Origin: Akanthomyces muscarius
Taxonomy: Eukaryota > Ascomycota > Sordariomycetes > Hypocreales > Cordycipitaceae
Length of the DNA stretch: 64,000 bases
Assembly: GCF_028009165.1 (NCBI RefSeq)
Contig: NC_079241.1
Location: 2,046,001-2,110,000 of the forward strand
Reading direction: 5' to 3'
Shown here: in pieces, positions 33,701 to 44,862 of the stretch
How the letters are laid out: each line of letters starts with the position of its first letter
Numbering within the stretch: position 1 is the first letter of the stretch
The notes under the pieces: model-generated
Told to the model about the DNA's origin: nothing
Database searches by the model: none
What the model saw: the letters and a program-made list of their open reading frames with translations, nothing else
Program-made: the position numbers and the translations under genes

Positions 33701-35710
33701 ATCTGCTCATCTCGTAATTCTTCCTTATGCTCAAAGTGTCCAAGTTCTGTCGCGAATAGTCGGGCGTTGCCAGAATCATTAATTCCCAGGCTCAGACAGA
33801 TTGCTCGCTTGATGTCTGACGCTGACTCGGCGGGGGTAATATCGCACATTCGAAAGTTCCATGAGTCAAAAGTTGCCAGCACAAAAACTCGCGCGGGCTT
33901 GGTAGTGCTGCCGTGATCGAGTTTCATATCGCTGGTGTGCGATTCGCGAATGCCCAGCGACGTAGGCTTGGCAGCACCATTGGGCGAGTGCGGATAATCG
34001 CCCTCATCTGGAGATGGTATCGCACTCTCGTCGCGCTGCTTCTTTTTGCGATGCATGAAACTAAGAAAGCTCTTCGAATCCTTTGCCGTGCCAGATTCTG
34101 TGCCTGCAGAGCGATCTCCAGACTCATTAGGGGACTGGCTGGAGCGGCCGTCCAACGTACGGCTACCGACAATGTCTCCAATATTCATCCCGCGACTAAA
34201 CATGTTTGCCGCATCAGCAGGAATGCCGGATCCGTAAATAGCAGCATTGGAAGAGACGGAATCTGTACTGTGCCTCGAACGGTGACCAAACTTGCCAGAG
34301 TTCGGAGATGCGGTCATGGGGGCGGATGTAAACATTTTCTGTGCAACGGGACTTGCACCTGCAGTTGGACTGTCTGAGCGTTGCGCTGTGCCACGATAAA
34401 GGGCCCCTTCGCTAATAGTGTTCTTCATAACCGAATTTCCGGGCCGTCCCGTGTCGCTCTCCGACATTTTGAGCGCAAGGCGGTGGCCGCTCTCGGAGCT
34501 AGACATTGTCCCGGTATTCAGGGTTGGCATCGTCGTCGCTCTTGTTTGCGAAAATCGCCTGGCAGCAAAGCCTGGCCCGGCTGGATTGAGAGGGGTCTGC
34601 AGAAGATGGTCAGTATCATGGAATTGATTTTCGCGCTGTAGAGACAATGCATACGTTTGGGGAATCAGACGGGTCAGTGCCAGCGCTTGCGATCGTAGCG
34701 CTTTGCCCACTGTTAGTAGAATCTTGTCTACCATGCGATTTGGATGGCTCCACAGGTTTGCCTGTCACAATACTTCGAATTAAGCGTCTCATTCGCTTTC
34801 CCTCTTCGCGCTCTGCTGGTTGATTCCAAGGCACGCCGTTGTGTGTGCACTCTCGGGCAAGCTGGGGATAGACTTGTTGATGCATCATGCTATGGTTTCC
34901 GCGCAGCCCATGTGGGTTACCAAGCTCGAGAAACTGTTGTCCACACAGATGCAGCGCTCGAAAGGTCTCCTGCCATTCTCTAGAAAACATGTTTTGGGCT
35001 AGCCAGATGAGCACAGTGTCCAATGGCCACTGCTCGGCCATTTCTGGGGAAATGATTCCTGCGCCGGCCTGACCAGGTCCACTGGAAAGTCCTCTAGCTT
35101 GTGCAGATGAAAACATATATTGTTGTCCTCTTATGGAAGGATCCTCGAGTCCCGTTGCGGTGCCATTGTCTAGCATTGTCAACCCCTGGGACGAGTCTGA
35201 CGGCAAGTGATCTTCGCCGCCAAATCCGGGAATACCGACTCCCTCACCGTACGAGTTGGCACTGGGTATATATGTCGCGCTCATGGCATCGCTCGGGGGT
35301 GGCGGCGGAGGCATTGCCATGGCCTGTTGTCGAGCGGCCATCTGGGCGTGAATCTTCGGGTTGTACGGCTGGTGCTGACCTGGCGTGGGCGGCGGCGGAG
35401 GCAAGTTGAAGCCAACTCGGCCGTCATACATTCGACCATAATTGCCATGCCATGTCGGCTGCTGCTGCTGCTGTTGCTGAGCAAGAGCACTACCTGGTGG
35501 AGGACCTGGCGGCGGGGGTATCATGACGCCAGACGCGGTCCCGGGCGGCGCAGGGTATCGCGGCGGCGGCGGAGGCACGTTCATGATGCTGCCCATCTGC
35601 GGTCCGTTCATGGGAGGCGATGATATTGGCGGCGGCGGGGGTACCTGGAAAGGCCGCGCCGGATCGTTATTCGAGACATGTCTTTGGCCGCCTGGATACA
35701 TGATGGGCAA
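30709..35710 (-). CDS. bck1: MAP kinase kinase kinase Bck1 (cell-wall integrity pathway)
   Basis: Ser/Thr kinase that acts below protein kinase C and activates the Mkk-type MAPKK in the cell-wall integrity cascade. Three exons, high to low: 35710-34655, 34596-30908, 30835-30709; introns 58 and 72 nt, phases 0 and 2; 1623 aa. The N-terminus is proline-rich (PPPPP runs, residues 20-150). A SAM-like domain follows at about 228-300 (WPLDTVLIWLAQNMF), then a Ras-binding-like region at about 570-620 and a long disordered, Ser-rich middle. The kinase domain is C-terminal (about 1325-1605): GKGTYGRVYLG, AVKEVEV (catalytic Lys), HRDLKADN, DFGISKK and GSVFWMAPE. The last exon supplies NPGERPTAEILLAQHPFC, the subdomain XI Arg, and the family end DTELYFKI. 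Domain content and order match Bck1/Slk1 rather than Ste11. Confidence 0.95.
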
Positions 35711-36455
35711 CTTTGAGGCCTAGCTTCGGGGAACAGGCAGCTTAGGGCGATAGCGCCAGCGCAAGCTGAAACGATTGTCGATGGCGAAGGCAACGTCCGA
35801 TAAGAATCGACATGGGTAGCCACAAGCAACCACACAGTAACGGACCTCGATCGATGTCGGAAAATGGCGATGCCTGGGCGAAGCTGTTGGAGTGCGACCG
35901 GGTTGGATTTGTTCGAGCGGCTACAGGCCCGCTTGGCTGGGCTGCTGCAGGTCGGTGGCTTTTGGCGGTGACTAGGAGCGGGGATAAGCGCCTTCAGTAT
36001 CTCGACAACTGCAGCTCGTGGACAGTCGGCGTCGTCATTCGAGGAACCAGGCAAGGGCCCTTTGCGATGGGAGAAGAGAATCAAATAAAATCACCAGACA
36101 GGAAGGAGGGACAGCCAAAAGGTCCGTGGTGCTTTCGGCGCTACGATAACTAGAGTAGTGGAGAGCTGCCCACTGGCCGGGGATTTTGCTAGGCCCGGGG
36201 TGACGCTGGCGCAATTGTCGCTCCACCTGAGCTGAGCTGGGGGACGCCGAAAGCGTGCTTGTGAATGTGACGATGCGATACAGCCAGCTTAGTCACGGCC
36301 ACGCGAGCCAGCAGTTCAACAATGAATTTTTTTAACACACTACTGCAAATTAGAATGCCAATGCTATCATAATAAACTGAAACAACATATTCCCTTAGAG
36401 GAAGCTATCATATATCCTGCCTCGTACAGTGTGGGTGGTCCAGCCAATCCCCGCC
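35711..36455. other. Intergenic region, promoter of bck1 and 3' end of the glucosidase gene
   Basis: About 745 bp between two minus-strand genes. No gene or repeat seen. The A+T-rich part at 36320-36400 is probably the glucosidase 3' UTR. Confidence 0.6.
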
Positions 36456-38714
36456 TTACATCACGCTGCAGCTGTTGAGATAGCCTTGTTGGCACTGCTG
36501 CATGTATGAATCTTCCTCGGCCGTACCAGCAAGAACATTGTGCTTACGGACCAGTCCAGTCACTGTGATGCTCTGCTCCCCCTCGGGATGCCACCATTTC
36601 AGTCTCTGCAGCGGGACGCCCTCGTCTTCGTCAACGCTAATCTCCCACTTGCCCGAGCTCACGGCAATTTCGCATTCGTCTCGGGGGAAATGAAACTCGG
36701 GCAGATACACCACCGTTGGGAACTTCTCGTCGGTAACCTTGGGCGCTCTGAGCTTCAGATCATACGCGCATCGGCGCATGTCAAAGCCGGCCGAAATGAC
36801 TTGTCCTGCCACCACAGTCGCAGTGGGTCGGATAAAGGCTTCAGCAGCACGATAACCAGGCGCATTCGTGAGTTCAGGGTTGTTGAGAGACGGTGTCGAG
36901 CTGATAGACGGGCTTGTAATCGACCGGCGGAGATTCGCAGGGTTCACGCTATTCTCTTCCGGTAGGCTGACATTCGAGTCGGAATACCTGGGCAAGGCAG
37001 ATGTCGGAGGAACAAGGTCGTCGTGCGAATAAATTGACAGATCTTCGCCGTTCCAGTTCTCACCCCACTGATGCACGTTATTGGCGCTATACACCCATAG
37101 ACAGTGGCCCTCCATGCCTGAGCCCTCGGCAGCAAAGTAGTTTGCATCTAGTGCCGCAGCTTGGCTGCTATAGTCGCCCGTCTTATAGGCCTTTTTATCA
37201 TCCATATCGTAAGGAATGCCAAACTCGGTCAGTAAACAAGGATGATTTCCAGTGCGATCGATTCCTTCTTTTCGAAGGGTGGCGAGTTGGTCCTTTAAGC
37301 AATTGCGAATGGCAGTCTCTCCGATTTTAATGGCAAATGCCGGATGCAGGTACTTGCCACGCAAGACACCAACCACATCAACGTTCCAGGTACTATTCCA
37401 GTGCTTGGTCATCAGTGTGATGCCATCGTAGTAATGCGGTGTGAAAACGAGCAGTTTGTCGTCGTCCGGGGTCCCTTTAATCTCAGGCGGGAGCTCCAGG
37501 GTCGGGAACTGCATCAGCATAATGCAGTCTTTGTGGATAGCTCTGCAGGCGGTCTTGTATCTGCGCCAAAACTCCATAAAATATGTATTTGTGAATTCTG
37601 GGTAGTCGATCGTCTTGCCCGTCTCTGGGCTATTGGCAAAGTAATCCTTTCGCAGCAATGTATCGGTAGCGGGTTCCCAAACACCATGCTGCGCCCAGAC
37701 GCATTCTCCAAGTTTCCAACCAGGGTCTCGCTTCCAGCCATATCTCGAGTCATCGTAGCCAGCAGGCAGCCAAGCAATTTCGCCCTCGGGGTCGACCAGT
37801 TCCGTGCCGGTCTTGTAAGGTCCCATACCACCCATTTCCCAGGTGTCAACCTCACAAGCACGGCCCATGCCCGTCAGGAAAGTTTGCCACATCGTTGGAG
37901 AAGTGCCCTTCTTCAAATGCTGAGACTTAGGAATGACAGTGAGGTCCTGGTAACCAATCATGCATTTGTTTGGCTCATTAAGACTCTCCCAGCCCATGAC
38001 AACCTCGTTTTCGAGGTCGCCAGCCTCATGTATGCGTTTGGCAAGGTGTGCGCACGCATTGACGAAGTGGTTTTGAAGATAGTCCTGGATGTTGACCCCA
38101 TCGATGATGCACTTGGGAGCAAACGCTTTGCCAGCAAAGAACATGGTAAATATGGTCCCTGTAGCGAGTCTGAAGTAGTTGGTAGACCAAATCATCTTGG
38201 GGAACTGGCTTGGGTCAGGCCATGTGTTATGCACAATGGCGGCCTGGGTTGCAGCGAAGGTTTCTGGGTTCAAGCCGCAAGCATAAATCGTCCACATCGG
38301 TGCGCCTGAGCCTCCTGTAAACCTCGACCACACGTCTTGGTGCGGATCCATGAAGATGTAGAAGCCAAACGATTTGGCGACGCGCAGCACATCGATCGTG
38401 TGCTGGATGAAGTCTTCGTCATAATTTCCAGGTCCCGCGGCCTCGATGGCTTCCCAAGTAAATATGTATCGAATTGTATTGAAGCCGTATCTTTTCAGAC
38501 GAGCAAAGTGTGCCACCGCTTCGTCTTTGGGAAATGGTCGGTTATGGAATGCTACATTGTCGCCGTCAAAGAAGCGCTCGCTGACGTGGGAGGGCTGGTC
38601 GGGTTCGCTGGGCAGCTTGCTGTCGCCAGCCACATTAATTCCGCGAAGAACGACCTCGCGGCCTTGTTTATCTCGAAACTGTCCGTCCTCGATCGTCAAC
38701 CGGAACGCTGTCAT
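36456..38714 (-). CDS. GH5 steryl-beta-glucosidase / EGCrP2-Egh1-like glucosylhydrolase
   Basis: Intronless 752-aa glycoside hydrolase family 5 enzyme like Cryptococcus EGCrP2 and yeast Egh1, which remove glucose from ergosteryl-glucoside. It has no signal peptide, consistent with an intracellular, membrane-associated enzyme. Order: LRGINVAGDSKLP at the N-terminus; barrel strands with FNTIRYIFTWEAIE; DPHQDVWSRF; the acid/base Glu in GWESLNEPNK (about residue 244); a His-Tyr pair in FTPHYYDG; nucleophile Glu in LLTEFGIPYD (about residue 498); then CLWVYSANN, and a C-terminal beta domain (about 640-735). The protein ends in Cys-Ser-Val-Met, a good CaaX prenylation box, with another Cys ten residues before it. 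That would anchor the enzyme to a membrane. Both catalytic Glu residues are present. Confidence 0.92.
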   Translation of the reverse strand: MTAFRLTIEDGQFRDKQGREVVLRGINVAGDSKLPSEPDQPSHVSERFFDGDNVAFHNRPFPKDEAVAHFARLKRYGFNTIRYIFTWEAIEAAGPGNYDEDFIQHTIDVLRVAKSFGFYIFMDPHQDVWSRFTGGSGAPMWTIYACGLNPETFAATQAAIVHNTWPDPSQFPKMIWSTNYFRLATGTIFTMFFAGKAFAPKCIIDGVNIQDYLQNHFVNACAHLAKRIHEAGDLENEVVMGWESLNEPNKCMIGYQDLTVIPKSQHLKKGTSPTMWQTFLTGMGRACEVDTWEMGGMGPYKTGTELVDPEGEIAWLPAGYDDSRYGWKRDPGWKLGECVWAQHGVWEPATDTLLRKDYFANSPETGKTIDYPEFTNTYFMEFWRRYKTACRAIHKDCIMLMQFPTLELPPEIKGTPDDDKLLVFTPHYYDGITLMTKHWNSTWNVDVVGVLRGKYLHPAFAIKIGETAIRNCLKDQLATLRKEGIDRTGNHPCLLTEFGIPYDMDDKKAYKTGDYSSQAAALDANYFAAEGSGMEGHCLWVYSANNVHQWGENWNGEDLSIYSHDDLVPPTSALPRYSDSNVSLPEENSVNPANLRRSITSPSISSTPSLNNPELTNAPGYRAAEAFIRPTATVVAGQVISAGFDMRRCAYDLKLRAPKVTDEKFPTVVYLPEFHFPRDECEIAVSSGKWEISVDEDEGVPLQRLKWWHPEGEQSITVTGLVRKHNVLAGTAEEDSYMQQCQQGYLNSCSVM

Positions 38715-39868
38715 GGTCGGGGTTCAGCGAGCGTTGCAGACGCTCGCCGTACTGGCTCTAGTCGTTGGTGGAGCGACAACGGACGGAGCAGCGGTGCCGG
38801 TTTGCCAAGTTTGCGTTTCGCTTCGAAGGTTTCGATACTTTGTGGATTCCGTACGGAGATTTGAAATGAAAAGAAGAGAGATCCAGCGTTAAATGAAAAG
38901 GCCACGAGGAAAGAGAAGAAGGATGGGATCGATAGATAGGTAGGCAAATACTTGGTGGTCGCGGAATAGCAGACACCCGACCAAGCGTCCAGTCGGCGCT
39001 CCAGCGTGACGTGACCGCCTGAAGCACGCCGCGAGGCTCTCCACTCGGAGTGGCGGGGTGTCCGAAGTAGCGCTGGGCCGACGAGCCAAGGATGGCCACA
39101 GCGCACCTCTTCGCTACCCGATCGGTTTTTTCAGTGGCGTATTTGGATTCTGCGACGAGTGTGGCACTGTGGCTCCACCGAGGCGACAGCGCTAACTTTT
39201 AGTTGGTACTATGAGCGTGGGGGAGGCAGAACACGACCAGAATCCGATATACACGCAAGCCACTTTGCGAGCACGCCAATCGCATAATGTTGAAGAACGA
39301 TGGAGCAGATACTCAGTAGTTCCACGGATATATGCACCTATGTCAAAGAGTTTCCGAGCCGCGGTTTTGTACAGGCCCAGCTGTGCCACATATGCTAGGA
39401 GTTGTAGCCGGCAGGAGAGATTTTTTTCTCTAAATACAACTTGCTGGGAAAAACTAAAACTTTCAAAGCTGATGTAAAGTATCACATTCGCACCTTGGAG
39501 TAATGACATAGAATACATTTGCCACACCATCTACCTACATATTCACCAGCCAGCGCCACCATCACACAGCCAGACTACCTATCCTAGCGGGGAATCTCCG
39601 GGTGACCCCACTGGAGCTCCCCAAACCTCCACGGCGAGAGCCAAAACTTCACATTACCTCATCATTCTTTGCTCGCTGTGCGTGCTCTTGTATCCGGCCA
39701 TTTCAAAAACTACTGGGCTTAATACCCGGGTCGAACGATTGCGCCTGGAAGAACAGACAGCGAAATGCCCGCTGCTCTCGCGTAGAATCCACCCCGCGTC
39801 ACACCCCGCCATCCAGCCTCTGGCAAACAGGCGCCCAGGCTGCCCTACAAAACGCACCACACTACACT
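38715..39868. other. Divergent promoter region between the glucosidase gene and ski3
   Basis: About 1.15 kb. The ski3 frame is open from 39602, but similarity starts only at the ATG at 39869. No independent gene supported. Confidence 0.55.
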
Positions 39869-42800
39869 ATGTCAGGTTTTAAAGCAGCCTTGAAGGGCAT
39901 CAATGATGCCGTCAGATCTCATAACTTTGATGACGCCATTACAAAGTCCCAAGACTTGCTGAAGAAGGACCCCCAGAGTTACCAGGCGTGAGTGCGGCCA
40001 CCAGCGGAACTCTGTACGGTGCCAAGATCACTAATGGTCTCTTTCAGAAACATTTTCTTAGCTTTTGCTTTGGACAAAAAGGGCAGAACAGAAGACGCAG
40101 AAAAGGTCTACAAGACAGCGGCAAGCCTGCGCCCCGAAGACGGTCAGGCCTGGCAAGGTCTGGTCAAGCTCTACGAAAAGCTCGGCCCCCAAAAGCTTGG
40201 AGATTACCAGCATGCCGTCGTCAATCTATCTCACATCTTTCACAGAGCGGACGATGCGTACAAGTCGCAGGATGTTGTAGACAAATTTGTGGATTTTGCA
40301 AGAGTCAGGGGAGATCGTCTACAGTACGCCGACGCTCTCTGGATCCGGCTTCCCGAGAGCCCTCTCTATTCTTTTCTTGAAGGCCGATTCCCTGCACCAG
40401 CCAAGACCTACGAAACCATTGCCGTGATTCTCGAGGATTTCGAAAAGAAGCGCATAAACACACTCGTCGGAGAACGAAGAACTCGACTCGGTGCGAGACT
40501 GAACGAGGTTACTCTAGAGGTGAAGCGTGAAGTCTATGCGCAAAGTAGATTGGAACATATTTACCAGCAGCTCATCAACTGGACCACCGACGATGAATTG
40601 AGACGCACATACGAAGAGAAGCTTATTCAGTATTGTCATGATCGTCTTCTGGCCCTTCCGGCAGGCGAGCAAAAGAGTGCGGAGCTTGCAAAGGTAATTG
40701 GCCTCGCCAATGACATGGTTGTTATCAAGCATCCTTTTCGACTCGCGTGGGATATCGCCATCAACTGGCAAGATCACAAGGAGATCAAAGACTGGAGCCC
40801 CGAATTGATACACGGCTACTGCATTCATTTCCCTGAAAGCGATTTGTACAAAGTCATCACTGCTTTCCTCACCTCGCCCGTATCGCCATTTCCAGCTGCT
40901 GCGGCTGCACCGAAGCCATCTGCCGACGAGTTGACCGACGACAGCGACGATGATGACGACGGTGGTGTGCCCACTTCGGTCATCCCTCTCAGTGACGAAG
41001 ACCGCATCATTATGATTACAGAAGGTATTGCTGGCACGGAGTCATCGTTTGCGTATCGGCTCGTCGGCGAGTTCTTTCTTCATTATGGAGAATATGAGAG
41101 TACAGTCGAGTACATGCGAAAAGCGCTACCGTTCATTACCAAAGAGCAGGCGTTGAGCACGCTTGACTTCACAAAAACGGCGGATGCCTACTGTCTGTGT
41201 CTGGGTACTTCGCTCGTTTACTACCAGTCACCGCGACACCACGCTGAGGCAAAGAGCCTATTCGAGAAGGTCTTGAGCCACGATGCCTCGACTACTCGTG
41301 CTATGATCGGTGTGGGTCTAATATACGAGGAGGAGGAAGAATACGATCAAGCTATCGACTTTCTTGAGCGAGCTTTGCAAAAGGATGCCAAGAACATCAG
41401 GGTCAAATCAGAAGCCGCGTGGGTCAAAGCACTGAAAGGCGACTACCGGCCTGCCGCTGATGAGTTGCGCGAATGTCTCAAGGCTCTGAATGTCAAAGAA
41501 CCAAACAAGGAACTCCTTGCAGACGCGCAGTATCGTCTGGGCTCCTGCCTGTGGAATCTCGACACATCTCGCCAGGCCAGAAAGCAGCGCAAAGGAGAGT
41601 GCGCTTATGCATACTGGCTCGCAGCTTTGAACAATAACCTCGACCACGCGCCCTGCTACACGATGTTGGGTATATTCTATAACGATTATGTCAAGGACAA
41701 AAAGCGTGCTCGTCGCTGTTTCCAAAAGGCTCTGGAGCTATCTTCCTCGGAAGTGATATCTGCTGAGCGGCTCTCACGCTCTTTCGCTGATGATGGCGAC
41801 TGGGATAGAGTTGAGCTGGTTGCCCAACGTGTTGTGAACTCTGGCAAGGTTAAGCCACCTCCTGGGTCCAAGCGAAAGGGCATCAGCTGGCCATTCGCTG
41901 CTCTCGGAGTTGCGGAGCTGAACAAGCACGAGTATCACAAAGCCATTGTCTCCTTCCAGTCAGCAATTCGACTCGCGCCAGAGGACTACCACTGCTGGGT
42001 TGGCCTCGGTGAGAGCTACCACAATTCTGGAAGATACGTCGCAGCTACCAAGGCAATCATGAACGCCCGAAAGCTGGAGGAGCAGTCGGACAAGGACATG
42101 TCGGCCGATGCTTGGTTCACCAAATTCATGCTTGGTAATATCAAGCGTGAGTTGGGGGAGTATGACGAAGCCATTGGACTCTATCAGTCTGTCATCAAGA
42201 CTCATCCGGGCGAAGAAGGTGTCATTATCGCATTGATGCAAACTATGGTGGACAATGCCCTGATTAGTGTCGAGAAGGGGCAGTTCGGCAAGGCTATTGA
42301 GTTTGCTACGGAAACAGTCAAATTCGCGACGACGGCGGAAGAGAATGTTCTCGCAACTTTCAACTTTTGGAAGACTATGGGTGATGCTTGTTCAATATTT
42401 TCCTCGGTTCAGAGTCGTACCTCCGGATTTCCGTTGGGTGATATCCGAGCGATTCTTGCCAAAGCTCCCAAAGAATCGTTCGAAATCAGCGCCGATGTTG
42501 ATAAAGTCAGCACGGATATCGTCTCCGCTGAAGGAATATATCCCGAAGACGAGCAGCCTGGTGTCGAGCTGACAAGATGCATTCAAGCTACCATTTTGTG
42601 CCACAAGGTTGCCGTTCATGCCGTATCCAAGGATATACACGCCCAAGCTGTTGCCATGTTCAATCTCGGCTGGGCTGAATTTAGGGCGCACACGTGCTTA
42701 CCAGCTCACATGCGCAAGAAATCTAGCAACTACCTCAAGGCAGCCGTCAGATGCTTCAAACGTGCTATTGAGCTCGAGGCTGGTAATGCCGATTTTTGGA

Positions 42801-44185
42801 ATGCGCTGGGTGTAGTGACGAGCGAAGTCAACGGCTCCGTCTCACAGCATTCATTTGTGCGAAGCATACACATAGATGAGCGCAGTCCTGTGGGGTGGAC
42901 AAATCTTGGTGCACTCGCCCTCTTGTCTGGCGACTTCAAGGTGGCCAATGAAGCCTTCACCAGAGCACAGTCCACCGATCCCGACTATGCACACGCCTGG
43001 CTTGGTCAAGCATTTGTCGCTCTTCTGTACGGCGACGCCAAAGAAGCGCGCGGTCTCTTTACCCACGCGATGGACATCTCTGAAGCATCGTCACTGTCAG
43101 TTCGTCAGCAATACTCTTCGTCCATGTTTGATCATATCCTCGTGGGGCCGACGAATGTTAGCGTTGCTTCCCTCTTGCAACCCGTCTTTGCGCTCAATCA
43201 AGTGCAGAGCATGCGGCCGCAAGACTTTGCTTTTGGTCACCTTGCCAGCTTGTTTTTGGAGCGTACCCACGACCATACGCGCGCAGTGGAGATTCTACAG
43301 AAGATTTGTTCCAGCATTGAAGCGGACTATGAGCAGACGGAGTCTCCGCTGAGCCTTGCACGATTTACACTAGCAAGAATCGATCTTGCTCGCGCGTATC
43401 TTGCGTCCAAGTCGTACGAGAATGCCATTGAATGCGGCGAGATGGCCCTTGGACTAAGCAGTGATGAGCAAGATAGCGAACTTACTAGCGAGCAACGCAA
43501 AAAGGCGCGACTCTCGGCGCACTTAACGGTCGGTCTTGCTCAATTTTACGAAAAAGACTTTGATGAGGCGGAGAAGTGTTTCGAGGCTGCTCTGCAAGAG
43601 TCTGACAACAATCCGGACGCAACCTGCCTATTGTCTCAAGTTTTATGGGCTCAAGGTACAGAAGAATCCAAAGAGAAGGCGCGCTCCTCGCTATTTGAGG
43701 TAATTGAAGCGCATCCCGGTCACATCCAGAGCGTGCTGCTGCTTGGGGTGATTGGCCTGCTTGACGAGGATGAGGGCAGCCTGGAAGCTGTCACCGAGGA
43801 GCTGCAGGGCCTACGCACAAACGACAATGTCACTAGCAAGGAGCAGGCGCAAATCGGTGAGGTGTTGCGTGCCATTGCCGCGCTCGCCGAGGGCAAGACG
43901 GCCGACGAGGCCACGGCGCAGATGCAGACGGATATAATGCTGCACCCACACCTGCCGCACGGCTGGTCGGCGCTGGCGGCGTCGGCAGGCGACAAGTACG
44001 CCGCGCAGGTGTCGCTAAAGGTGGCTCAGAGAGGTATACCACCTCGCGGGCAGCTGGACGCGAGTGATTTGGTGGGTTCGTACGCAGGGACCGGCGCGGT
44101 TGGCGACTCGCAAAGAGCGGCGTTCCTCGCGCCATGGGAGACGGTGGGGTGGTCGTCGCTGAAGATGACGACGGAGGGAATCTAG
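39869..44185 (+). CDS. ski3: Superkiller protein 3 (Ski complex TPR scaffold)
   Basis: Scaffold of the Ski2-Ski3-Ski8 complex, which feeds mRNA into the cytoplasmic exosome for 3'-5' decay. Exons 39869-39987 and 40048-44185; the 60-nt intron (GTGAGT...CTTTCAG) is phase 2; 1418 aa, the usual size for fungal Ski3. The N-terminus MSGFKAALKGINDAVRSHNF leads directly into TPR helices (ALDKKGRTEDAEKVYKTAASLRPEDGQAWQGL), and TPR-like units recur over the whole length, for example GVGLIYEEEEEYDQAIDFLERAL (about 455) and FWNALGVVTSEV (about 950). An acidic linker (DDSDDDDDGG) lies near residue 330. The C-terminal WSALAASAGDK segment is typical of the family. Intact. Confidence 0.93.
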
Positions 44186-44862
44186 AAGCACATGCATATG
44201 TACGGGCGTCGGCATAAAGGAGTAGTTTTATAAGGCTATAGAAAGTATGAATATACGATCAATGAGATTATAGATACGAGCGTCTTGTTCTGTTTAATAG
44301 TCGCAAGAGCCAATTTGCCGGATTTTTTTCCCATTTCACTCCTCCTTCTCTTCCATTTAATCCTTGATTTTCTTGAGTCTTTTTCTTTCTGCAGCCTCTT
44401 TTCACTCTCAGTGATTGGCCTCTTTAGGCCGCCTGCCAAGTATCAGGTAACTATGGTAGTGGCTGTGGCAGTAGGTAGTAAGCTGCAAGAGGTTCGCGAA
44501 GCAAAGAAAGCCCGACGTTTTTTTTATTCTATGTGCTTCAGTGAAAATAAGAAATTGACTTTTCTTCTTTTTTTCTCTTTTCTTTTTCAAAAACGCATGT
44601 ATTTTCAATTTTGTTGTTGGCTGTAGCGGTCGCCATTTCGCAGTCGCTGTCCCGCCCCTGGAGTGACCAGAAGCGACCATGGTCCGTGCACGGGAATGCG
44701 AAAAGGCGGCAACAATTTTTTGGAGCTCCAAAGCAAAGAGCTTCGACGGCCCCGCGGTGACGACCCCCCGACAATCGCCTCTCCTGGATCCTCGAGAAAA
44801 CCGCATCAACACGTCCATTTTCGGCATCTAGGACACGGCGTCTTTCACACAATACCGCCATC
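44186..44862. other. Intergenic region, T-rich, promoter of cct7
   Basis: About 680 bp. C/T-rich and T-run sequence at 44320-44400 and 44515-44600. No gene supported. Confidence 0.6.
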
